This document shows, piece by piece, positions 58,036 through 64,000 of a DNA stretch of 64,000 nt. The DNA lies in contig PALD01000080.1 of assembly GCA_002710685.1 (NCBI GenBank), forward strand, positions 1-64,000. Direction: 5' to 3'. The position numbers were made by a program, and so were the translations under genes. This stretch comes from Cytophagaceae bacterium (GTDB taxonomy: Bacteria > Bacteroidota > Bacteroidia > Flavobacteriales > Flavobacteriaceae). Position 1 is the first letter of the stretch; each line of letters opens with the position of its first letter. The notes beneath the pieces are model-generated. The model was not told the origin of the DNA. It saw only the letters and a program-made list of their open reading frames with translations, and made no database searches.

Positions 58036-59192
58036 AGAAATTCAGTTTATTACTACTTGTCCTGGTATTGTCCATCGTAAGCTGTGATGATAAATATCCA
58101 GACCTAGAAGATGGTATCTATGCCGCAATCACCACCAGTAAAGGTGAAATGGTCGCTCAACTTTATTATGATAAAACCCCGGCAACAGTGGCTAGCTTTG
58201 TCTCCCTTGCTGAGGGCAACAGCACAATAGTTGATTCTACTTACAAGGGCAAACCCTTTTTTGACGGGTTGACCTTCCACAGGATCTTAAAGGGGTTCGT
58301 CATACAGGGCGGTGACCCAGATGGTACCGGCATGGGCGGTCCTGGATATAAATTCCAGGATGAACTGTCACCAGAGCTTAGGCATGACAGCATAGGTGTA
58401 CTCTCCATGGCTAATGGAGGTTATGAGACCAATGGCAGCCAGTTTTTTATAACACTTGCCCCCACTCCCCATCTTGATGGGTATGATGAAAATGGCACAC
58501 TTAAAAACTGCGAAGACCCCAGGACGAGCTGTCATACCGTTTTTGGAAAAGTGGTAAAAGGTTTTGATGTGCTGGATGCCATTGCAAATACCGAGGTCAA
58601 CAACCCCAGAAAAGGAGATCCCAAAGAACCCGTAACCATTGAAAAGGTAGAAATCATAAGAAAAGGAACCGAAGCAAGACGCTTTGATGCCAATGAAGTC
58701 TTTGCCCAGGAAGGCAAAAAATATGAAGAAGAAAAAGCAAGGATCGAAGCAGAAAAACAAGCCAAGCTTAAGAAGGTCACAGACCGTTTTGAAGCCGAAA
58801 GGGCAAAAGCAGATTCTCTTGATAGCGGATTAAAACTCTACTACAAAGAGAAAGGGGACGGCCCTAAACCCAAAACGGGCCAAACCGCATTGCTGGATTA
58901 TGCAGTATATTTTACCTCTGGAGAATTGCTGGATACCAGTATGAAGGATATTGCTGATGAATATGGAATGCAGACCAGGCCAGTAGATTCCCTCTACGCC
59001 CCATATCCTGTTAAGGTAAGTCCTGATGCCCCAGCCATTGCAGGTTTTATAGAAGCCGCAAAAAACATGCAAGTGGGCGATAAGGTAACCGCATTTGTAC
59101 CCTATTATCTAGCCTATGGCGAAAGGGGCAATCGTGGGATACCTCCCAAGACCGATTTGGTCTTTGACCTTGTTCTCAGGGCTGTTGAATAA
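58032..59192 (+). CDS. Dual-domain peptidyl-prolyl isomerase lipoprotein (cyclophilin plus FKBP)
   Basis: A 386-aa exported foldase. The lipoprotein signal MKKFSLLLLVLVLSIVSC (acylated C18) leads to a cyclophilin domain (about 28-215) with FHRILKGFVIQGGDPDGTG, MANGGYETNGSQFFITL and VFGKVVKGFDVLDAI. A charged coiled-coil linker follows (about 225-265, YEEEKARIEAEKQAKLKK). The C-terminal FKBP domain (about 270-386) has FIEAAKNMQVGDKVTAF and YLAYGERGNRGIPP. A cyclophilin loop contains two cysteines (NCEDPRTSC) that could form a disulfide. It extends the nrnA-gldI unit, so two FKBP-containing lipoproteins are made together. Confidence 0.87.
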   Translation: MKKFSLLLLVLVLSIVSCDDKYPDLEDGIYAAITTSKGEMVAQLYYDKTPATVASFVSLAEGNSTIVDSTYKGKPFFDGLTFHRILKGFVIQGGDPDGTGMGGPGYKFQDELSPELRHDSIGVLSMANGGYETNGSQFFITLAPTPHLDGYDENGTLKNCEDPRTSCHTVFGKVVKGFDVLDAIANTEVNNPRKGDPKEPVTIEKVEIIRKGTEARRFDANEVFAQEGKKYEEEKARIEAEKQAKLKKVTDRFEAERAKADSLDSGLKLYYKEKGDGPKPKTGQTALLDYAVYFTSGELLDTSMKDIADEYGMQTRPVDSLYAPYPVKVSPDAPAIAGFIEAAKNMQVGDKVTAFVPYYLAYGERGNRGIPPKTDLVFDLVLRAVE

Positions 59193-59214
59193 ATCATAAA
59201 CTATCAATGATATT

Positions 59215-59245
59215 AAAAAAAGGCCCGCGATTGCGGGCCTTTTTA
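59215..59245. terminator. Bidirectional terminator between PPIase gene and pepD
   Basis: An 8-bp GC-rich stem (AGGCCCGC/GCGGGCCT, 59221-59228 with 59233-59240), loop GATT, flanked by an A run before and a T run after. Confidence 0.85.
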
Positions 59246-59247
59246 CT

Positions 59248-60708
59248 TTATACCTTTGGGAAATCCTTGAGGGTCTCCAGTGTAAGTTTCCAGAATTTTT
59301 GTACCGATGATATGCTCACCTTCTCATCAGGAGAGTGTGCCCCCTTTATGGTGGGGCCAAATGAAATCATCTCCATGCCGGGATAATTTTGTCCCAGGAT
59401 ACCACATTCAAGCCCAGCATGACAAGCCGCAACATGAGGACTCTCATTAAAAAGCTTCTTGTAGTTGTCTTCCATCACCCTTAGGATACTGCTGTTCATA
59501 TCGGGTTGCCAGCCTGGGTATTCCCCGCTCAGCACAACCGTAAAACCAGCCAGTTCAAAAACACTTTCCAGGCTTCTTACCACATCGTTCTTTGAGGAGT
59601 CTGATGATGACCTTGCCAGGCATAAAATCTCGATACCCCCATCTTTTACAACCACCTTTGCCACGTTGTTTGAAGTCTCCACCAGGCCTTCAATATCCGG
59701 ACTCATGCGATAGACGCCGTTATGGGCAGCCTGCAGGGATTTGAGCAAACGTTCTTGTATACCATGCGGCATGGCCGTGACCGGCGTTGTGGTCACATCA
59801 AATTCTATGGAGAGATTTGGCTCTAGCGACTTAAACTCTGTAATTATCCCGGCAGAGAGCCCTTCCATCATGTCGAGAAATTGTTCTTGATTTTCTTTCG
59901 CAATAGCGATAACGGCATGGCTTTCCCGCGGTATTGCATTGCGCAGTCCACCACCGCTCAACCCCGCAATGTGCAGCTCGCCCTGTACGTGGGCCTCAAG
60001 TAACAGCCGGTTCATAATCTTGTTTGCATTGCCCAGCCCCTTGTGGATGTCCATCCCGCTGTGACCACCCTGCAACCCTTTTACGGTGATGGTATATCCC
60101 AGCAATCCCGGGGCCAAAACCTCGGGTTCATAACTTTGTGATGCCGTGAGGTCTATGCCCCCAGCACATCCCACGCCTATTTCATCATCCTCTTCGGTAT
60201 CCAGGTTGAGCAGCACATCTCCTTGCAAAATACCAGGTTCAAGGCCCATTGCGCCCGTCATGCCCGTCTCTTCATCGATGGTAAAAAGTGCTTCTATGGC
60301 GGGGTGGGCAAGTTCATCACTGGCAAGTATGGCCATTATGGTGGCGACTCCCAGGCCATTGTCGGCACCCAGCGTGGTACCTTTAGCCGTTACCCAGTCT
60401 CCATTGACCTGCATCTGGATTCCCTGAGAATCAAAGTCAAAAGCTGTATCATTGTTTTTTTGATGCACCATATCCAGATGCGACTGCAGCACTACCCTTT
60501 TCCTGTCATCCATGCCCGTGGTCGCGGGTTTACGTATGATCACGTTGCCCACTCCATCCACAGAGGTTTCCAGGTCTAGGCTTTCGCCAAAATTCCTCAT
60601 GAACGCAATCACCTTCTCTTCTTTTTTAGAAGGTCTAGGCACGGCGTTCAGGTCTGCAAAATGTTTCCAGATGGCTTTCGGTTCCAGTTGTCTTATATCT
60701 TCGTTCAT
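59248..60708 (-). CDS. pepD: Aminoacyl-histidine dipeptidase (M20C, PepD)
   Basis: A 486-aa cytosolic dinuclear zinc dipeptidase that cuts Xaa-His dipeptides such as carnosine. Ligand regions are VVLQSHLDMVHQ (metal His/Asp), GTTLGADNGLG, FTIDEETGMTGA (catalytic Glu) and ISFGPTIKGAHSPDE. A lid domain (about 190-370) contains LQGGHSGMDIHKG. I chose the ATG at 60708 (MNEDIRQLEPKAIW); 25 upstream residues do not match family members. A palindrome-like degenerate element encoding AIAKE lies at 59896, and a 14-mer copy encoding FGES at 60579. Confidence 0.92.
   Translation of the reverse strand: MNEDIRQLEPKAIWKHFADLNAVPRPSKKEEKVIAFMRNFGESLDLETSVDGVGNVIIRKPATTGMDDRKRVVLQSHLDMVHQKNNDTAFDFDSQGIQMQVNGDWVTAKGTTLGADNGLGVATIMAILASDELAHPAIEALFTIDEETGMTGAMGLEPGILQGDVLLNLDTEEDDEIGVGCAGGIDLTASQSYEPEVLAPGLLGYTITVKGLQGGHSGMDIHKGLGNANKIMNRLLLEAHVQGELHIAGLSGGGLRNAIPRESHAVIAIAKENQEQFLDMMEGLSAGIITEFKSLEPNLSIEFDVTTTPVTAMPHGIQERLLKSLQAAHNGVYRMSPDIEGLVETSNNVAKVVVKDGGIEILCLARSSSDSSKNDVVRSLESVFELAGFTVVLSGEYPGWQPDMNSSILRVMEDNYKKLFNESPHVAACHAGLECGILGQNYPGMEMISFGPTIKGAHSPDEKVSISSVQKFWKLTLETLKDFPKV
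59896..59911. repeat. Dispersed palindrome family, degenerate: TTTCGC-AATA-GCGATA
   Basis: TCGC/GCGA core arms around AATA, encoding AIAKE in pepD. It resembles the FAIAK and LAIAK copies but is not perfect. Confidence 0.35.
60579..60592. repeat. Dispersed element GGCTTTCGCCAAAA
   Basis: Exact copy of the 14-mer. It encodes NFGES in pepD. Confidence 0.5.
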
Positions 60709-60853
60709 ATTTTTTATTTTATGCAAATTTCGGCTTTGTGATGGATTAATCGAAAGGTAAGACCAGAAATGGTTGATGGTCACCTTTCAGGATTGTAGTT
60801 TTACTGATTCCGGTTCCCTTCTCTATTTTTTCATTTTAGTAACTATCATTCAA

Positions 60854-60909
60854 ATCTCACATCTCACATCTCACATCTCATATCTCACATCTCATATCTC
60901 ATATCTCAA
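60854..60909. repeat. Heptanucleotide tandem repeat, ATCTCAY x8
   Basis: Eight consecutive 7-bp units: ATCTCAC, ATCTCAC, ATCTCAC, ATCTCAT, ATCTCAC, ATCTCAT, ATCTCAT, ATCTCAA. Only position 7 varies. The array lies between the divergent pepD and carbinolamine dehydratase genes, about 80 bases before the latter. It could change copy number by slippage. Confidence 0.9.
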
Positions 60910-60987
60910 ATAAGTTAATCTTGCCAAAATTCTTTGTGCGGCGCAAAGCAGCTTGCTATTTTTAAACAACCATAAAAAAACAACACC

Positions 60988-61272
60988 ATGAAAAAACTTA
61001 CCGAAGAGCAAATACAGGAAAAACTGCAAAACCTTGATGGCTGGGAATTTAGCGATGATGCCATTCACACCTCGCTTGAGTTTGAGAATTTTAAAGAAGC
61101 CTTTGCCACAATGGCGCGCATTGCCTTTGAGGCCGAAGCCATGCAACACCATCCAGAATGGACAAACGTTTACAATACCCTCGAGATTTCACTCTCTACC
61201 CACGATGCAGACGGTGTCACTGAAAAAGATTTTAAACTGGCGCAAAAGATTGAAGATATATTGGGCAATTAA
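60988..61272 (+). CDS. 4a-hydroxytetrahydrobiopterin dehydratase (pterin carbinolamine dehydratase)
   Basis: A 94-aa enzyme that dehydrates the pterin 4a-carbinolamine made by aromatic amino acid hydroxylases. The signature HHPEWTNVYNTLEISLSTHD at about 53-72 contains the catalytic histidines, followed by GVTEKDFKLAQKIE. It is close to the usual length. No phenylalanine hydroxylase gene is in the window. Its upstream region holds the heptamer repeat array. Confidence 0.9.
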   Translation: MKKLTEEQIQEKLQNLDGWEFSDDAIHTSLEFENFKEAFATMARIAFEAEAMQHHPEWTNVYNTLEISLSTHDADGVTEKDFKLAQKIEDILGN

Positions 61273-61305
61273 AAAAGTTCTATGGATTAAGGACAAGGTT
61301 TTTTA

Positions 61306-61313
61306 TATTTTTG
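61306..61313 (+). promoter_or_regulatory. -7 box (TATTTTTG) before yebC
   Basis: Matches TAnnTTTG and ends 20 bases before the yebC ATG. No clear -33 TTG is seen. Confidence 0.45.
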
Positions 61314-61333
61314 CCCAATAATCAATTCACTTT

Positions 61334-62071
61334 ATGGGAAGAGCATTCGAGTTTAGAAAAGCACGAAAAATGAAGCGCTGGAGCGCGATGGCCAAGACTT
61401 TTACACGTCTGGGCAAAGATATTGTAATGGCGGTAAAAGAAGGTGGCCCAGACCCTGACGGCAACTCAAAGCTTCGTGCGGTAATACAGAACGCGAAAGC
61501 GGCCAACATGCCCAAGGACAACATAGAACGCGCCATTAAACGCGCTTCAGACAAAAGCCTGGGAGATTATAAGGAAGTCCTGTTTGAAGGTTATGCACCC
61601 CACGGTATCGCCGTGCTCATCGAGACGGCAACTGACAATAATACCAGGACGGTGGCCAACATACGTTCTTATTTCAACAAGTGCAATGGTAGCCTGGGCA
61701 CCTCAGGCTCTGTAGTGTTTATGTTTGACCATACCTGCAACTTCAGGATCAACCCAGAAAACATTGACCATGAAGAGCTTGAGCTTGAACTTATAGATTA
61801 TGGAGCAGAGGAAATCTTTGAGGATGAAGATGGTATCATGATCTACGCACCGTTTGAAAGTTTTGGCGCCATACAGTCCTATCTTGAAGAAAACAATTTT
61901 GAGATTCTCTCTTCTGGCTTTGAGCGCATACCACAGGTCACAAAAAAACTGACCCCAGAAGAAGCTGAAGAAGTTGAGAAACTACTTGAGAAAATCGAGG
62001 AAGATGATGACGTGCAGAACGTCTATCACTCCATGGATGAATCTTCTAGCGGAGATACTGAAGAAGATTAA
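61334..62071 (+). CDS. YebC/PmpR family protein
   Basis: A 245-aa protein of the YebC/PmpR family, described as DNA-binding transcription regulators and, for some members, as factors that relieve ribosome stalling. The N-terminal MGRAFEFRKARKMKRWSAMA is typical, followed by GGPDPDGNSKLRAVIQNAKAANMPKDNIERAI and the central EVLFEGYAPHGIAVLIE, given here as landmarks across residues 37-110. The C terminus carries an acidic tail not found in many homologues. It is transcribed alone from a TATTTTTG box, and converges with DUF4294. Confidence 0.88.
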   Translation: MGRAFEFRKARKMKRWSAMAKTFTRLGKDIVMAVKEGGPDPDGNSKLRAVIQNAKAANMPKDNIERAIKRASDKSLGDYKEVLFEGYAPHGIAVLIETATDNNTRTVANIRSYFNKCNGSLGTSGSVVFMFDHTCNFRINPENIDHEELELELIDYGAEEIFEDEDGIMIYAPFESFGAIQSYLEENNFEILSSGFERIPQVTKKLTPEEAEEVEKLLEKIEEDDDVQNVYHSMDESSSGDTEED

Positions 62072-62075
62072 GATA

Positions 62076-62795
62076 TTATTTTTCCCGCTGTGGTGGGATG
62101 GAATTTCCTATCCCACTGCTGGGAGGAGACTTAAAGGACCATTTTGAAGCTGCCGTAAAATAATCTATTTCTATGGCACTCTTGCCCTCTTCCAGCACAT
62201 TGGCCTGAAAGCTACGCTGCAATATATCTTCAATGAGGTAATCTTCATGCACGTTTACCGGGTCGTAGATTTCCTTCATGTCGATATCAAATAACCCCGC
62301 TGTGGTATTGAGCCAGAAGGCCTTCCATCCACTGCGGTATTCCTTCACCAGGTCAAATGTTGTGGTGCCCGTTTGCCGGTACACCAGTTTTACAAGGATC
62401 TGTCCCTCGGTCCTGGTGAGCTTTTTTAGCTTGGGGCCAAATTCGTCCTCAACATACCGCTGAATGATCTTTGTATACTTCTTCTTATCCCTCTTGGACT
62501 CCATGCTGTCCAGGCGTGCATTGAGCTGATTGAGCCGCTCCCCTGCCAGTTTAGCAAATGGCCATACCTTTCTTGTCTTTCGACGCAAGATCAAATAGCG
62601 CTTGCGCTCAAGGTCATTATCAAAGTGCAGCCTGCCCAGCAACATCACCTCGTCCAGTTCAACAGCTTCACGGGCAAGGGTGTCGCCTTCAATGATGTAG
62701 TATTGCACATCACTGTTATCCTGCTCCACCTCGGTTTCCTGAGCTACAAGAAATGGACCTAGAAAAAATAAAAATGGGGACAAATATCTTATCAA
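62076..62795 (-). CDS. DUF4294 domain exported protein
   Basis: A 239-aa protein with an N-terminal export signal (LSPFLFFLGPFLVAQ) and a DUF4294 domain (about residues 30-190): YIIEGDTLAREAVELDEV, DNDLERKRYLILRRKTRKVW and TYIIQRYVEDEFGPKLKKLT-like segments, whose function is unknown. The initiation codon is TTG at 62795; no ATG or GTG is available upstream in frame before a stop, and the next ATG would remove the signal. A TATTTTTG box lies 35 nt upstream. It neighbours the M42 gene divergently, a pairing I recall from other Flavobacteria. Confidence 0.8.
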   Translation of the reverse strand: MIRYLSPFLFFLGPFLVAQETEVEQDNSDVQYYIIEGDTLAREAVELDEVMLLGRLHFDNDLERKRYLILRRKTRKVWPFAKLAGERLNQLNARLDSMESKRDKKKYTKIIQRYVEDEFGPKLKKLTRTEGQILVKLVYRQTGTTTFDLVKEYRSGWKAFWLNTTAGLFDIDMKEIYDPVNVHEDYLIEDILQRSFQANVLEEGKSAIEIDYFTAASKWSFKSPPSSGIGNSIPPQREK

Positions 62796-62830
62796 AGCTT
62801 TTTTTATTATTGCTTGCGCGAAAATTGTTC

Positions 62831-62838
62831 CAAAAATA
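62831..62838 (-). promoter_or_regulatory. -7 box (TATTTTTG) before the DUF4294 gene
   Basis: Reads TATTTTTG on the minus strand, 35 bases upstream of the TTG start codon. It supports that start. Confidence 0.45.
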
Positions 62839-62907
62839 CGGATTAGCTTGATAACGATGGTTAAATGATTTTAATATTCATAATTTCGTGGAAACAAAAA
62901 AATGATT

Positions 62908-63996
62908 ATGGCTGAAAGCATATTAAACAAAAAATCACTCGATTTTCTAGAAGAATACCTCAATAATGCCGCCCCCACCGGTTATGAATGGGGAGGGCAA
63001 AAATTATGGATGGAATACCTGAAGCCCTACGTAGATGAATTTATCACGGATACCTATGGTTCCGCCGTGGGCGTGATCAACCCCAAGGCAAAATATAAAG
63101 TGGTCATTGAGGGCCATGCAGATGAAATCTCATGGTACGTAAACTATATTACTGACAATGGCCTTATCTATGTCATACGCAACGGCGGCAGCGACCATCA
63201 GATAGCCCCTTCTAAGATGGTGAACATCCATACCCGCGACGGTATCGTGAAAGGGGTTTTTGGGTGGCCCGCGATACATACCCGCGACAAGTCAAAAGAG
63301 CAGGCACCACAGCTGGACAACATATTTATCGATGTGGGCGCAAGCTCTAAGGATGAAGTCGAGGCGATGGGTGTGCACGTGGGCTGCGTGATTACCTATC
63401 CTGACACGTTTACCGTTTTAAACGAAAATAAATTTGTGTGCCGTGCCCTGGACAACCGCATGGGCGGCTTCATGATTGCCGAAGTAGGCCGGTTGCTCAA
63501 GGAAAACAAGGACAAGCTGGATTTTGGGCTATACATCGTCAACAGCGTGCAGGAAGAAATAGGCCTGCGGGGAGCAGAGATGATCACAGACCGCATCAAG
63601 CCCAATGTTGCCATCGTTACTGATGTGACCCATGACACCACTACCCCAATGATCAAAAAAGAAACTAACGGTCTTGCTGAAATAGGTAAAGGTCCCGTGG
63701 TTTCTTATGCGCCAGCGGTACAGCAAAAACTGCGCGATTTGATTATTGACACCGCGGTCGAAAAAAAGATTCCATTTCAGCGTATGGCCAGCAGTCGCAT
63801 GACGGGCACAGACACAGATGCCTTTGCTTACAGCAATGGTGGCGTGGCTTCGGCGCTCATCAGTTTACCGTTGCGCTACATGCACACCACGGTTGAGATG
63901 GTACATAAATATGATGTGGAGAACGTAATTAAGTTGATTTATGAAAGTGTCCTAAAAATTAAAAAGGGGGAGACTTTTAGCTATTTTGAAGATTAG
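62908..63996 (+). CDS. M42 family metallopeptidase (glutamyl/tetrahedral aminopeptidase-like)
   Basis: A 362-aa cytoplasmic dinuclear metallopeptidase. Ligands are the histidine in VIEGHADEISW, the bridging aspartate in CRALDNRMGG, the catalytic and metal glutamates in VQEEIGLRGAEM, the aspartate in IVTDVTHD, and the C-terminal histidine in LRYMHTTVEMVH. A lid-type domain is inserted around residues 80-170. I chose the ATG at 62908 (MAESILNKKS); the ATG at 62902 adds two residues. The gene ends 4 bases before the window edge and is complete. Confidence 0.91.
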   Translation: MAESILNKKSLDFLEEYLNNAAPTGYEWGGQKLWMEYLKPYVDEFITDTYGSAVGVINPKAKYKVVIEGHADEISWYVNYITDNGLIYVIRNGGSDHQIAPSKMVNIHTRDGIVKGVFGWPAIHTRDKSKEQAPQLDNIFIDVGASSKDEVEAMGVHVGCVITYPDTFTVLNENKFVCRALDNRMGGFMIAEVGRLLKENKDKLDFGLYIVNSVQEEIGLRGAEMITDRIKPNVAIVTDVTHDTTTPMIKKETNGLAEIGKGPVVSYAPAVQQKLRDLIIDTAVEKKIPFQRMASSRMTGTDTDAFAYSNGGVASALISLPLRYMHTTVEMVHKYDVENVIKLIYESVLKIKKGETFSYFED

Positions 63997-64000
63997 GCTT

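Noticed and set aside
60854..60909. Possible CRISPR array
   Set aside because: Units are only 7 bp with no unique spacers and no cas genes nearby. It is a simple tandem repeat.
1..64000. Mobile element, prophage or defence island
   Set aside because: No transposase, integrase, phage structural or restriction/toxin genes were found; the window is mostly conserved housekeeping genes.
1..64000. tRNA, rRNA or riboswitch
   Set aside because: No cloverleaf or TPsiC-like signature was noticed in the gaps, and no leader resembled a known riboswitch. A covariance-model scan could still find one.

Overview
This window is chromosomal DNA of a Flavobacteriia-type Bacteroidetes, most likely a marine member of the Flavobacteriaceae. 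The indications are short leaders without Shine-Dalgarno sites, TAnnTTTG -7 boxes upstream of several genes, the lipoprotein TamL paired with TamB, gldI of the gliding/type IX secretion machinery, a hydrolase with a type IX sorting tail, a SusC/RagA-style TonB receptor with an N-terminal carboxypeptidase-like domain, and several small families found mainly in Flavobacteria. I do not assign a genus. I saw no rRNA, tRNA, IS element, prophage or CRISPR array. The region is dense, mostly housekeeping, core genome.

Layout. 1-322: the 3' end of an M48/Ste24 protease joined to about 120 bases that do not look like the rest of that gene. 374-4344: relA/spoT, fur-type regulator, purA. 4390-9884: CYTH protein, then DinB, PEP carboxylase, Lrp and an M14 carboxypeptidase on the minus strand. 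9885-10171: a divergent control region with five related inverted repeats between the M14 gene and an XRE regulator. 10163-17517: XRE regulator, small lipoprotein, LytS-type kinase, then parE-parC on the minus strand. 17660-21346: a minus-strand operon of DUF6428, arsenate-reductase-like phosphatase, DUF6660 and a TonB receptor. 21721-27106: stress-type four-helix protein, then a Tat-exported aminotransferase, AEC permease, M19 dipeptidase lipoprotein and an SDR. 27107-31521: large M19-like hydrolase, DoxX, a 45-aa membrane protein and a T9SS-exported serine hydrolase. 31609-38905: tamB-tamL. 39063-47505: small secreted and acidic proteins, orphan ExbD, and two paralogous hybrid histidine kinases on either side of a WbqC gene. 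47631-53867: an overlapping chain of small membrane protein, mutL, two rhomboids and an EEP phosphatase, preceded by a YfgM-like TPR protein and ribH. 54018-59192: recF, lipoprotein and DUF721; ndk on the opposite strand; then nrnA, gldI and a cyclophilin-FKBP fusion. 59248-63996: pepD, a heptamer tandem repeat, pterin carbinolamine dehydratase, yebC, DUF4294 and an M42 peptidase.

Two non-genic signals stand out. First, a family of short (12-19 bp) palindromic or semi-palindromic elements based on TTTCGC..GCGAAA and TTTGGC..GCCAAA is scattered at about 20 places, mostly inside genes and in all three reading frames, with matching changes in both arms. Second, a repeated dyad, TTTAC-N4-GTAAA, sits at both ends of the XRE/M14 divergent region, and one copy contains the start codon of the XRE gene. 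These, the exported aminotransferase/dipeptidase cluster, the ars-like operon lacking a visible regulator and pump, and a MutL with eroded endonuclease motifs are the best targets for a second look.
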